Positions 17,860 through 23,715 are shown, counted from the stretch's first letter. The stretch is DNA of 31,863 nucleotides from a virus (IMGVR_UViG_3300025647_000160:1-31863); one strand, 5' to 3'. Translations and numbers: made by a program. Notes: generated by a model not told the origin, from the letters alone.

Positions 17860-19728
17860 CTAACTATAAGTTTCTTGCCATTGCTCAGCGAATGCTTCGT
17901 CTAAGTTCAATGACATGCGTTGTTGCTTCTGACTTCTGGTAGCCCAGCGATTGGTTTGGTACTGACCCACCGCAGAAGACTGTTGCATTAATTCACGTAC
18001 ACGAATGATAGCAAACCATAGAGCCATCACGCAGTCAGTGGGGTTCTTAGTATCTGGCTTCCAAGTAATCAACTGCTGCACCAAAGACTTAAGTCCTTCT
18101 GAGCCTTCGTTACTTGGTAGTTCAATGATACCGTTGTTCTGGTAACGTTCATTACTAATGCTACCAAAAAGGCTAGCCATAGATGCTACACCGAAAGATG
18201 TGTCCCACTTGTTCTTGCCTGTGAAGTGTGAGTTCAACTGGCAACCATATGTTGCTAGGTAGTTACGTAAGTCCGTATCCATAGCGTAGTACTTCTGGTG
18301 TGCGTTAATTTCCACACGGAACTCTTGAGGATGGTACTTCTCAACCCACTCACGAATAAGAGCGTTCTCTTTCTGAGGTGTTGGGTCTGCCATGTTTACG
18401 CAGTCCAGTACATATATCTGACCATCGTCGCGGTTGTAAGTTACTGCTACGAAAGCAGAGCGACCAGATACTGCAGGGTCAAAACCAATTACTGTGTAGG
18501 TTGAGCCTGCTCTTGCTGGGTGTCCTGGGACTCCAGGTTTAAGCGGTCCACGCTTTCGCATACCGTTAACACATCCTGCAACTGCTGTTGGCGGGAAGAT
18601 GGAATCTTGCTGGACATCTTCTTGCTGGTAGACCATAGCCCATACAGACGGAGCGACCTCAGAGCGACGCTTAAAGAGCGAGGGTCCATCCCACTTGGGG
18701 TATAGTCCATCTTCAAATTGCTCATCTAAATCGTTCTCCTGGATGTTGGTCTTAGGCCACAACGTTTTCCAGTTCTGCGGGTTCTCGTCAAACTGTAGAA
18801 CGGCAGGCATGGCACAATATGTGAACGGGGTCTTACCACCAGTCCATTGTGCGCCATCGCGTATCATTTTGTACAAATCTACGGGAGCGACACGGGTTCC
18901 TACTATAAGTAATTTTCCGTGCCGTCCCAGACGTGTGATAACTTCCTTTTGAAGCCATTCAATTTGCTTCTCCCATTCATGGGCATTTGAGTTCATCACA
19001 ACGTCGTCTAGGATAATCAGGTCGGCGCGTGCGCCGTAAATCTGGGAACCAAATCCAAGTGCTTGCACTGTGGGGTCTTTCTCGCCAGAATCTCGTCCCG
19101 TTCCTAAATATATCATATCAGCAGACCATTGAGTAGCATCTGCCTTGTAGCCTCCATTTGGCCCAAAGGCTGTCTGGAGTTTCATATATGCTGGGTGGCT
19201 AAGACGTGTCTTAATCGCACCTAAGAATTTACGTGCCATACCCTGGGTCTTGGACACGATGATTACTCGCGCATTAGGGTTGGTCACAATTGTATACAAC
19301 GTATAGTTGGTTGTAATGGTGGTTGACTTGGCGTGCTCAGGTGGCACGTTAATCAGGACACGCTTTGGGTCTCCTGGCTCGTAAGTCATACCTGCAGGTT
19401 GCCATCGTGGGTCACGACCTTCAATCAGGTCTAGCCAGTTAAGTTGATGGTCAAAGAGGGTAGTGTCTAGGAACTGCTCTGAGAAATCGGGATAGGATAT
19501 ATCCTTGAGTTCTGCCAGGTCTGCTTTGATGCCCTTACCCGCAAGGCGGGCTTTCTCAGACTTTTCCTTGAAGGATTCGTCCACCATGACCCATTGACGG
19601 AAGGCAGTATCTTGTCTACCCACTGCCGCCATAGCCGCTGTTATGGTAGCACCCTGTTCTAGTAGGGCTAGTACTTTAGCCTGGGCTTCCTCTTTAGGTA
19701 CCGATTGTACCCCTGGTTTACGTCCCAA
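17860..19728 (-). CDS. terL: Large terminase subunit (ATPase and nuclease)
   Basis: 622 aa. Residues 12-60 look like a helix-turn-helix (EQGATITAAMAAVGRQDTAFRQW), a feature more usual of small terminases, so the large subunit may bind DNA itself. ATPase motifs: Walker A-like VPPEHAKSTT at 128-137 and Walker B LIILDDV at 237-243. The nuclease domain starts with IGFDPAVSG (414-422, Asp417) and includes VEINAHQ and a late DCVMALWFA acidic motif. The enzyme packages DNA into proheads and cuts it. The start codon is TTG with AGGAG 6 nt ahead; no ATG fits before the HTH. It is the first gene of the late operon, and no separate small terminase is visible in the window. Confidence 0.93.
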   Translation of the reverse strand: MGRKPGVQSVPKEEAQAKVLALLEQGATITAAMAAVGRQDTAFRQWVMVDESFKEKSEKARLAGKGIKADLAELKDISYPDFSEQFLDTTLFDHQLNWLDLIEGRDPRWQPAGMTYEPGDPKRVLINVPPEHAKSTTITTNYTLYTIVTNPNARVIIVSKTQGMARKFLGAIKTRLSHPAYMKLQTAFGPNGGYKADATQWSADMIYLGTGRDSGEKDPTVQALGFGSQIYGARADLIILDDVVMNSNAHEWEKQIEWLQKEVITRLGRHGKLLIVGTRVAPVDLYKMIRDGAQWTGGKTPFTYCAMPAVLQFDENPQNWKTLWPKTNIQENDLDEQFEDGLYPKWDGPSLFKRRSEVAPSVWAMVYQQEDVQQDSIFPPTAVAGCVNGMRKRGPLKPGVPGHPARAGSTYTVIGFDPAVSGRSAFVAVTYNRDDGQIYVLDCVNMADPTPQKENALIREWVEKYHPQEFRVEINAHQKYYAMDTDLRNYLATYGCQLNSHFTGKNKWDTSFGVASMASLFGSISNERYQNNGIIELPSNEGSEGLKSLVQQLITWKPDTKNPTDCVMALWFAIIRVRELMQQSSAVGQYQTNRWATRSQKQQRMSLNLDEAFAEQWQETYS

Positions 19729-19877
19729 TTTAATCTCCTAAAAACGCCTATTTAACGGTAGGGCTAAACGGGCATAATTGTCCCATTATAATTATAATTT
19801 CATATATATTATATATAGGAGGAGCGGAGTCTTAAACGGAGCGACTCCGTAATATGTATTTATATACATAATAGATA

Positions 19878-19912
19878 ACCTGTTCAAACAGGTAAATCCG
19901 AACAAAGTTCGG
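19878..19912. other. Two adjacent hairpins in the control region
   Basis: The first inverted repeat (ACCTGTT-CA-AACAGGT, 19878-19893) has a 7-bp stem. The second (CCGAAC-AAA-GTTCGG, 19898-19912) has 6 bp and is followed on the plus strand by an AT-rich TATATTTTT run. Upstream there is also CGGAGTC...GACTCCG with an 11-nt loop. The second hairpin with its T-rich tail could end plus-strand transcripts, or the set could be protein-binding or origin structure. Confidence 0.4.
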
Positions 19913-20049
19913 GAATATATTTTTCGCAGTAGTACTTTTGAGCGTATATAGCCCCCAAATATAACAGAAAATTATGGTTGGATACTATAGGAGTACAGTC
20001 CAACGATTTTTAACAACCCACCCTCAAACAATTCTCAGCAAACTCACAG

Positions 20050-20126
20050 GAACCTTTAAGGTTCTATCTGTCCACATAGTGAGACACTAGTCTCACGATA
20101 CGAGATGAGGGTATCTGAGAGATACC
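20050..20126. repeat. Three short inverted repeats before the iteron array
   Basis: GAACCTT-T-AAGGTTC (20050-20064), GTGAGAC-ACTA-GTCTCAC (20079-20096) and GGTATCT-GAG-AGATACC (20110-20126). All have 7-bp perfect arms. The middle one has the same 7-4-7 geometry as the 18-bp hairpin family but a different sequence. The last one overlaps the first iteron. They may bind dimeric proteins or form cruciforms in the presumed origin. Confidence 0.5.
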
Positions 20127-20256
20127 TGAGAATTAAATGAGGATTTCCTGAGCATGGAACTATCTCCCAAGCCTGAGAGTTATCTGGGGGTATCCTGAGA
20201 ATTGGCTGAGAATTTTCCAACACAAAATCTGAGAGATTCCTGAGAGAAACCTGAGA
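20115..20256 (+). repeat. CCTGAGA iteron array A, helically phased
   Basis: CTGAGA or near copies begin at 20115, 20126, 20148, 20173, 20195, 20206, 20229, 20240 and 20251, all in one orientation. Weaker matches at 20137 (ATGAGG) and 20184 (CTGGGG) fill the 22-bp gaps, so nearly all steps are 11 bp (the exceptions are 25 and 23). Most copies extend to CCTGAGAG or CCTGAGAATT. Direct repeats one helical turn apart are typical of sites that load a protein along one DNA face, such as iteron-type replication or partition sites. Confidence 0.75.
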
Positions 20257-20303
20257 GTCCTCGCATCCCTAGAAATGTCGATAAATCGATAAGGCTCGAC
20301 CCC

Positions 20304-20321
20304 TGTCGGGTTAGCCCGACA
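20304..20321 (+). promoter_or_regulatory. 18-bp hairpin repeat, copy 1
   Basis: TGTCGGG-TTAG-CCCGACA: perfect 7-bp arms and a TTAG loop. It lies just upstream of an extended -10 element (20344-20352), roughly 40-55 bp before the predicted transcription start, so this copy could be a promoter operator. It is 77 nt from the next start codon, unlike copies 3-7. Confidence 0.8.
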
Positions 20322-20343
20322 TGTACGAGATTTCCTTTTCCCA

Positions 20344-20352
20344 TGCTACAAT
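20344..20352 (+). promoter_or_regulatory. Extended -10 promoter for the 203-aa gene
   Basis: TGC-TACAAT is a good extended -10 (TGn-TATAAT type), 47 bp before the ATG at 20399. No clear -35 hexamer lies 17 bp upstream, which is common with extended -10 promoters or when an activator is used. Copy 1 of the hairpin repeat is just upstream. Confidence 0.5.
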
Positions 20353-20398
20353 TTTCCTATGGCAACAACGCCATGAACCCAAATCAAGGAGAAAAATC

Positions 20399-21010
20399 AT
20401 GTCAGCAACAACAAGCAAAAAAGCAGCGTCTAGCACTAACAATTCACCTGTCGTAATTTCTGCACCAGCTATCGAAACCGCATGGTCTGACCTAGTAGTC
20501 CAAACAACTACCAGCGAGCAAGGCGCGATCCGCGCCTGTCTCGAACTCGCCAAGCAGATGAAGAAATCTCAACTCTCAATCCGCGACATTCAGAAAGTCA
20601 TCAAGGCAACAGGTCTGGAGTCTCCCTTTGTAAAGGTTTCCCATGTCGAGGGTCTGCCATCCATGCTCGCGCTCCAAAAGGTCGCGGGTTTTTCTGCCCT
20701 ACCTCTCGCAAAGCAACTCTCAACCGCTACCGCTTCCTATAAATTGCTCGGCGCAGGTATCGGCGAGCAGATGCCGAGCCTAGATGCGTTGGAGTCTGAA
20801 ATCGCTCGCGAGCGCAAGGAAAAGAACAACAAGCAAAGCGAGCCAAAAGAGGACAAGCCAGCAAAGCCAGCAAAGACCAACGCGGACACCTTGAAATCTA
20901 TCCTCGCGTATTTCACCGCGCTAGACCTTGCGAAAATGACGGATGATGACTTAGACCTAATCGCGGAAATCCACGCGACTATCGAAAACAAGGTCGAGGT
21001 CATGGCGTAA
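20399..21010 (+). CDS. Unknown 203-aa protein encoded between iteron arrays
   Basis: Starts at the ATG at 20399 with AAGGAG about 8 nt ahead. The N-terminus is Ser/Thr/Ala-rich. Residues about 40-110 form a helical domain (EQGAIRACLELAKQMKKSQLS, IRDIQKVIKATGLESPFVKV) that could be DNA-binding. Then comes a highly charged linker (ARERKEKNNKQSEPKEDKPAKPAK) and a C-terminal acidic helix pair (DLAKMTDDDLDLIAEIHATIENKVEVM). No family is recognised. CTGAGA arrays lie on both sides and a strong terminator ends the transcript, so it is a single-gene unit. Candidate roles are iteron-binding initiator, partition protein or early repressor. It uses GCG, CGC and CTC codons more than its neighbours, hinting at a separate origin. 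Confidence 0.85.
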   Translation: MSATTSKKAASSTNNSPVVISAPAIETAWSDLVVQTTTSEQGAIRACLELAKQMKKSQLSIRDIQKVIKATGLESPFVKVSHVEGLPSMLALQKVAGFSALPLAKQLSTATASYKLLGAGIGEQMPSLDALESEIARERKEKNNKQSEPKEDKPAKPAKTNADTLKSILAYFTALDLAKMTDDDLDLIAEIHATIENKVEVMA

Positions 21011-21027
21011 CCCGACAAGAGAAAAGG

Positions 21028-21056
21028 CTCGACCCGAAAGGGTCGGGTCTTTTTTT
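21028..21056 (+). terminator. Rho-independent terminator
   Basis: CTCGACCC-GAAA-GGGTCGGG (8-bp stem with one G-U pair, GNRA loop) followed by TCTTTTTTT. It begins 17 bp after the stop codon of the 203-aa gene and isolates that gene from the downstream units. This is the clearest terminator in the window. Confidence 0.9.
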
Positions 21057-21070
21057 CTGCCCAAAATTAC

Positions 21071-21098
21071 CTGAGAGTTTCCTGAGAAAATCCTGAGA
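21071..21098 (+). repeat. CCTGAGA iteron array B
   Basis: Three CTGAGA copies start at 21071, 21082 and 21093, exactly 11 bp apart and in the same orientation as array A. They lie just behind the terminator of the 203-aa gene, so that gene is bracketed by the same binding motif. Confidence 0.75.
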
Positions 21099-21127
21099 AA
21101 ATTTCCCGACACAAACCAACACAAACT

Positions 21128-21193
21128 TTTATTCGCGGTCGGACGGCGTTTGATTTGCGGGGTGACGGCTGTTTATTCGCGGTGCTTTGTCGG
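21128..21193 (+). repeat. Three 22-bp tandem repeats
   Basis: Units start at 21128, 21150 and 21172 and share a TTTATTCGCGG core (TTGATTTGCGG in the second). The first two also share GACGGC later in the unit. A 22-bp spacing is two helical turns, in keeping with the 11-bp step of the neighbouring array. The third unit runs into hairpin copy 2. Confidence 0.65.
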
Positions 21194-21205
21194 GTTAGCC
21201 CGACA
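21188..21205 (+). promoter_or_regulatory. 18-bp hairpin repeat, copy 2
   Basis: Perfect TGTCGGG-TTAG-CCCGACA. It is 34 bp upstream of the -35 box of the promoter at 21240-21268 and is not next to a start codon. Like copy 1 it is upstream of a promoter, so it may act at the DNA level. Confidence 0.8.
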
Positions 21206-21239
21206 GGAGTGTGATTACGGCTCGAAGGATTAAGGGTGC

Positions 21240-21268
21240 TTGACCAGTTGTTTTCCGTAGTCTATACT
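21240..21268 (+). promoter_or_regulatory. Sigma-70-type promoter of the rightward gene block
   Basis: TTGACC, a 17-bp spacer and TATACT. Predicted start near 21275. The leader would carry hairpin copy 3 about 36 nt from its 5' end, followed by the first small gene at 21344. This is one of the two strongest promoter matches seen. Confidence 0.75.
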
Positions 21269-21310
21269 TAAGTTATTGGCAGGCAATAGGGCTTGCTGAT
21301 AAAACCCAAG

Positions 21311-21328
21311 TGTCGGGTTAGCCCGACA
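21311..21328 (+). promoter_or_regulatory. 18-bp hairpin repeat, copy 3 (before a start codon)
   Basis: Perfect copy ending 15 nt before the ATG at 21344. The interval contains the purine-rich GAGAGTGAG ribosome-binding stretch. In the RNA the hairpin would stand directly 5' of the ribosome site. Confidence 0.8.
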
Positions 21329-21343
21329 GAGAGTGAGTATGAA

Positions 21344-21475
21344 ATGAACCTAGATGAGTTAGTCGCTCACCTTGAAGTTCGTACGAATGTACTGAACGAG
21401 AAGCGAGCAGAGCAGGAACGATACGAGCGTGGCGTACGCGCCATGCGTGAGGCTTCTAATAGGGAGTCACAATGA
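21344..21475 (+). CDS. 43-aa helical protein
   Basis: MNLDELVAHLEVRTNVLNEK followed by a Glu/Arg-rich stretch; probably one long charged helix. The start was chosen because it follows hairpin copy 3 and a GAGAGTGAG site; longer frames upstream would translate the hairpin. The TGA overlaps the next ATG (ATGA). Function unknown. Confidence 0.6.
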   Translation: MNLDELVAHLEVRTNVLNEKRAEQERYERGVRAMREASNRESQ

Positions 21476-21612
21476 AGATTAGATGCACTAAGTGTAGTAT
21501 CGAATTGCGCTATCGAGAGATGGCATTGTGCGCGGAGATAAATGATGACTACGGCACAGACATACAACTATGCACAGATTGTTTTACTATCCTGAATGTG
21601 AACATGGTATGA
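21472..21612 (+). CDS. 46-aa zinc-ribbon protein
   Basis: Starts MKIRCTKCSIELRYREMALC and ends with a second CTDC pair, giving the C-x2-C ... C-x2-C layout of a small zinc ribbon. Start and stop both form ATGA overlaps with neighbours, and GGGAG precedes the ATG. It may bind nucleic acid or a host protein; the target is unknown. Confidence 0.65.
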   Translation: MKIRCTKCSIELRYREMALCAEINDDYGTDIQLCTDCFTILNVNMV

Positions 21613-21737
21613 ATTGCGAAGGGTGTAAGAAGCCTATGTGGTTAGAAGGTCGCATAGATGATGACATTCCCCTGTGCCATGAGTGTTATGTCCATTACGC
21701 TGAAAGCGGTGAACTTGCCCAAATGTTTCCCGCATGA
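21609..21737 (+). CDS. 42-aa zinc-ribbon protein
   Basis: MNCEGCKKPMWLEGRIDDD then PLCHECYVHYAESGELAQM: C-x2-C at residues 3-6 and a second C-x2-C pair near 27-30. A longer start at 21570 would add CEHG before the first pair, but the ATGA overlap with the previous stop favours 21609. It is the second zinc ribbon in a row and resembles the previous one in layout, so duplication is possible. The promoter for the next unit lies over its 3' end. Confidence 0.6.
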   Translation: MNCEGCKKPMWLEGRIDDDIPLCHECYVHYAESGELAQMFPA

Positions 21738-21743
21738 TAGAAT
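21715..21743 (+). promoter_or_regulatory. Promoter upstream of the tRNA-like RNA
   Basis: TTGCCC, a 17-bp spacer and TAGAAT. The predicted start is near 21750, just before the structured non-coding stretch. The -35 match is imperfect, so this is weaker than the promoters at 21240 and 22374. Confidence 0.5.
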
Positions 21744-21749
21744 TAAGGT

Positions 21750-21868
21750 ATTAAGCGGATAGCCTAGTCTATGAATTTGGGCATACGCTAGGCTGGTGGC
21801 TCACTCTGGAGACATGTGGAGTGCAGGTTCGATTCCTGCGGTGAGCGCGTGATAACAAATCGTTATCA
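21750..21868 (+). ncRNA. Structured tRNA-like RNA leader
   Basis: Non-coding 120 nt with dense pairing. AGCCTAG (21761-21767) pairs with CTAGGCT (21787-21793). GCTCACT (21799-21805) pairs with GGTGAGC (21840-21846) like an acceptor stem. Inside is a textbook T arm, GCAGG-TTCGATT-CCTGC (21823-21839). Only 17 nt lie between the 5' acceptor strand and the T arm, so no D arm or anticodon arm fits and no CCA is encoded. TGATAAC-AAATC-GTTATCA (21850-21868) follows, then hairpin copy 4. It could be a tRNA remnant, a tRNA mimic or a structured leader for the 47-aa membrane protein. Confidence 0.5.
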
Positions 21869-21886
21869 TGTCGGGTTAGCCCGACA
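21869..21886 (+). promoter_or_regulatory. 18-bp hairpin repeat, copy 4 (before a start codon)
   Basis: Perfect copy stacked directly on the TGATAAC hairpin and ending 16 nt before the ATG at 21903. AAAGGAG lies between hairpin and start. Confidence 0.8.
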
Positions 21887-21902
21887 GTATAAAGGAGTTA
21901 TG

Positions 21903-22046
21903 ATGTACCTACAAACTGGTGATGTGTTCGCAATAACACTCGCACTATTCGCAGTAAATGTTGTTCTAGTCCTAGCCTTTCGCAGAGTCTATGTATTAGA
22001 AAAGCAGATTGTTAAACTTCGTCGCCAAATCAGAGAGGCTAAGTAA
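21903..22046 (+). CDS. 47-aa single-pass membrane protein
   Basis: The second of two tandem ATGs was chosen because AAAGGAG is then 5 nt away. Residues about 8-28 (FAITLALFAVNVVLVLAF) are a transmembrane helix, followed by a basic helix VYVLEKQIVKLRRQIREAK. A short N-terminus and positive C-terminal side suggest N-out/C-in. A holin-like or membrane-signalling role is possible but one helix is not enough to decide. Confidence 0.65.
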   Translation: MYLQTGDVFAITLALFAVNVVLVLAFRRVYVLEKQIVKLRRQIREAK

Positions 22047-22232
22047 ATGTACCCAAGCGCAGATGAATTAGTAGCCAGCGGAATTTCCGACACAAATTCG
22101 TGGGAGTCGCGTATGGATTACCAACTTGTCCAAGAAATCCTCGGGCATAGCCTGACAGAAGGAGAATGGGCAGAGATGATTGAGGCTCTTGATGATGTAG
22201 TCTTTGAGACTGTTATGAGTTTTCAGAGATGA
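22047..22232 (+). CDS. 61-aa acidic hypothetical protein
   Basis: Begins at the base after the TAA of the membrane-protein gene and ends in an ATGA overlap with the next gene. It is acidic and helical (DYQLVQEILGHSLTEGEWAE, then a DD/E-rich C-terminal helix). No family recognised. Gene reality rests on the tight tiling. Confidence 0.6.
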   Translation: MYPSADELVASGISDTNSWESRMDYQLVQEILGHSLTEGEWAEMIEALDDVVFETVMSFQR

Positions 22233-22396
22233 TTAAGATTGAGTTCTCCGAGCGTGAGTGGCATGCCGTCATGGGTGCTTTGCGTATGCAGGAAGAAGGT
22301 CACAAGCGTAATGATTTTAAGGCATTGGTATTGGAAATGCAAGAAATTCGCTCTCGCATGAATGATGCCATGATTGACAGTAAGTTGCCAGCGTAG
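22229..22396 (+). CDS. 55-aa helical hypothetical protein
   Basis: MIKIEFSEREWHAVMGALRM, then a Lys/Arg-rich turn and a Met/Glu-rich helix ending MNDAMIDSKLPA. The ATG overlaps the previous TGA. The promoter of the amidoligase gene starts inside its last seven codons, so this gene ends the second small-gene block. Function unknown. Confidence 0.6.
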   Translation: MIKIEFSEREWHAVMGALRMQEEGHKRNDFKALVLEMQEIRSRMNDAMIDSKLPA

Positions 22397-22402
22397 TATG
22401 AT
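22374..22402 (+). promoter_or_regulatory. Consensus-like promoter of the amidoligase gene
   Basis: TTGACA (perfect -35), a 17-bp spacer and TATGAT. The predicted start is near 22409, giving a 59-nt leader that contains hairpin copy 5 beginning about 28 nt from the 5' end. This is the best promoter in the window. Confidence 0.8.
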
Positions 22403-22436
22403 TAGGGTATTCGTTGCAAAGCGTAACGGATTAGGT

Positions 22437-22454
22437 TGTCGGGTCAGCCCGACA
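22437..22454 (+). promoter_or_regulatory. 18-bp hairpin repeat, copy 5 (loop variant, before a start codon)
   Basis: TGTCGGG-TCAG-CCCGACA. The arms are identical to the other copies but the loop has T-to-C. It ends 13 nt before the ATG at 22468. Conserved arms with a changed loop are consistent with selection on pairing, although one substitution is little evidence. Confidence 0.8.
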
Positions 22455-22467
22455 GATTGGAACGACA

Positions 22468-23715
22468 ATGACAGATAACGAAGTCAAAGACATTTGCTCG
22501 GTATGTACCACCGAGTATAGTGTGGACGACTTAATTACAACTGAATACGATAGTCTTGTATGCGGTGATTGCGTTACCACTTGCGAGCGTTGTGACAGCG
22601 TTGGCTCAATCAATGACGCTTTCCACACAGTAGATGGTAACGACATCTGGTGTGAGTCATGTACCGAGCGCAGAGCGCATTGGTGTGAGCGTTGTGAGGA
22701 GTATGACTCAGGCACTTCGTTCTACATCTCAGATGTGCAAGAGTCTTGGTGTGAGGGTTGCGCTGATGCTTCTGCTTACTGGTGTGACGAATGTGATGAG
22801 TACAATGCAGACGGATGCGATAGGTGTTCTGATGACATGAGTAGTGACGGCTCACGCCTTATTCATGATTACAGTTACCGCCCTGATGCTATCTTCCACT
22901 CGACCAACAAGGATGAGCGATTGTTCTTTGGTATCGAGATAGAAGTAGAGGCTAAGGATGACCTTCGTGAATCTGCTGAGTATGCACATCAACTAGAGTC
23001 TATGGACTTAGCCTATCTTAAGCATGACGGCTCGCTTAATAACGGGTTCGAGATAGTCACACACCCTATGTCTCATGACTTCTTTAAGAATGAGGCTGGT
23101 GACTTCTTTGCAGTAATGGAAGGTCTGCGTTCACAAAGTGGCATACGAGTCAAGTCTTGGGATACAAGAACATGTGGTTTGCACATTCACATCTCACGCA
23201 CAGGGTTCAATGGTGGTTCGCACATGCACCGATTCCTCAACCTTGTGTATTCCAATCCTGACTTCTACTCAACCCTAGCAGGTCGGACATCTGACCAATG
23301 GGCTAAGTTCACAGACATCTGGCAACGCGAATACAAGCGTGATGCTAATGGTGAGCGTGTATGGAGTGAGGATACAGGGTACGAAATTACTGACAAGCGC
23401 ACCTTCATGCATAAGTTGCAACCCGACCGCAACTCAGACCGATACTCAGCGGTCAATACCAACAATCGTGAGACACTAGAGATGCGTATCTTTAGAGGTA
23501 GCGTTAATGGTGACACGATTAAAGCCCAGATAGACTTAGCGCATGCCAGCGTTGAGTACACCCGAACCCTTACTGTCCAAGATGTGCGCGAAGGTGCATT
23601 GTCTGCCGATAACTTCATGTGGTATGTATTCCAGCATGAAGCGTTGTACCCAGAACTAACCGCCCGTATAGATAAATTAGTTGTCGGGTTAGCCCGACAG
23701 AATGAGAGTGTGTAA
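22468..23715 (+). CDS. Amidoligase with N-terminal zinc-ribbon array
   Basis: 415 aa. Residues 10-120 contain eight C-x2-C pairs (at 10, 32, 39, 62, 73, 95, 106 and 117), enough for four zinc sites. The catalytic domain follows with GIEIEVE (155-161), YLKHDGSL (183-190), FEIVTHPMS (194-202), CGLHIHIS (236-243) and a late ETLEMRIFRGS motif. This is the pattern of the Amidoligase_2 (glutamine-synthetase-fold) family, which joins amines or amino groups to carboxylates using ATP. The next gene is a class II glutamine amidotransferase that could deliver ammonia. The last codons read through hairpin copy 6 (VGLARQ). The substrate, perhaps a peptide or cell-wall component, is unknown. Confidence 0.85.
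   Translation: MTDNEVKDICSVCTTEYSVDDLITTEYDSLVCGDCVTTCERCDSVGSINDAFHTVDGNDIWCESCTERRAHWCERCEEYDSGTSFYISDVQESWCEGCADASAYWCDECDEYNADGCDRCSDDMSSDGSRLIHDYSYRPDAIFHSTNKDERLFFGIEIEVEAKDDLRESAEYAHQLESMDLAYLKHDGSLNNGFEIVTHPMSHDFFKNEAGDFFAVMEGLRSQSGIRVKSWDTRTCGLHIHISRTGFNGGSHMHRFLNLVYSNPDFYSTLAGRTSDQWAKFTDIWQREYKRDANGERVWSEDTGYEITDKRTFMHKLQPDRNSDRYSAVNTNNRETLEMRIFRGSVNGDTIKAQIDLAHASVEYTRTLTVQDVREGALSADNFMWYVFQHEALYPELTARIDKLVVGLARQNESV
23682..23699 (+). promoter_or_regulatory. 18-bp hairpin repeat, copy 6 (inside the amidoligase 3' end)
   Basis: Perfect copy, translated as part of the amidoligase C-terminus and ending 17 nt before the next gene's ATG at 23717. Just upstream is a weak promoter-like pair (TTGTAC, 17 bp, TATAGA; 23644-23672). 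That a hairpin is tolerated in coding sequence at this exact distance from a start supports a role for the spacing. Confidence 0.8.

Larger units (their letters stand above)
19729..20398. other. Divergent non-coding control region, possible replication origin
   Basis: About 670 bp between the leftward terminase and the rightward 203-aa gene, with no convincing reading frame. From left to right it holds a very AT-rich block (19785-19865), several inverted repeats, a cluster of CCTGAGA repeats, the first 18-bp hairpin repeat and an extended -10 element. Both arms of transcription must start here or nearby. AT-rich DNA next to phased direct repeats is a common replication-origin architecture, so this is the best origin candidate in the window. 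Confidence 0.6.

Noticed and set aside
20311-20553. Minus-strand 80-aa frame over the start of the 203-aa gene
   Set aside because: No ribosome site, overlaps promoter and hairpin elements, and lies antisense to a well-supported gene.
21799-21847. A functional tRNA gene
   Set aside because: T arm and acceptor-like stem are good, but only 17 nt lie between them, so D arm, anticodon and CCA are all missing. Reported as a tRNA-like RNA only.
21799-21868. An attP site in a tRNA 3' end
   Set aside because: A T arm plus acceptor strand would suit an integration core, but there is no integrase or excisionase in the window and nothing else suggests a temperate phage.
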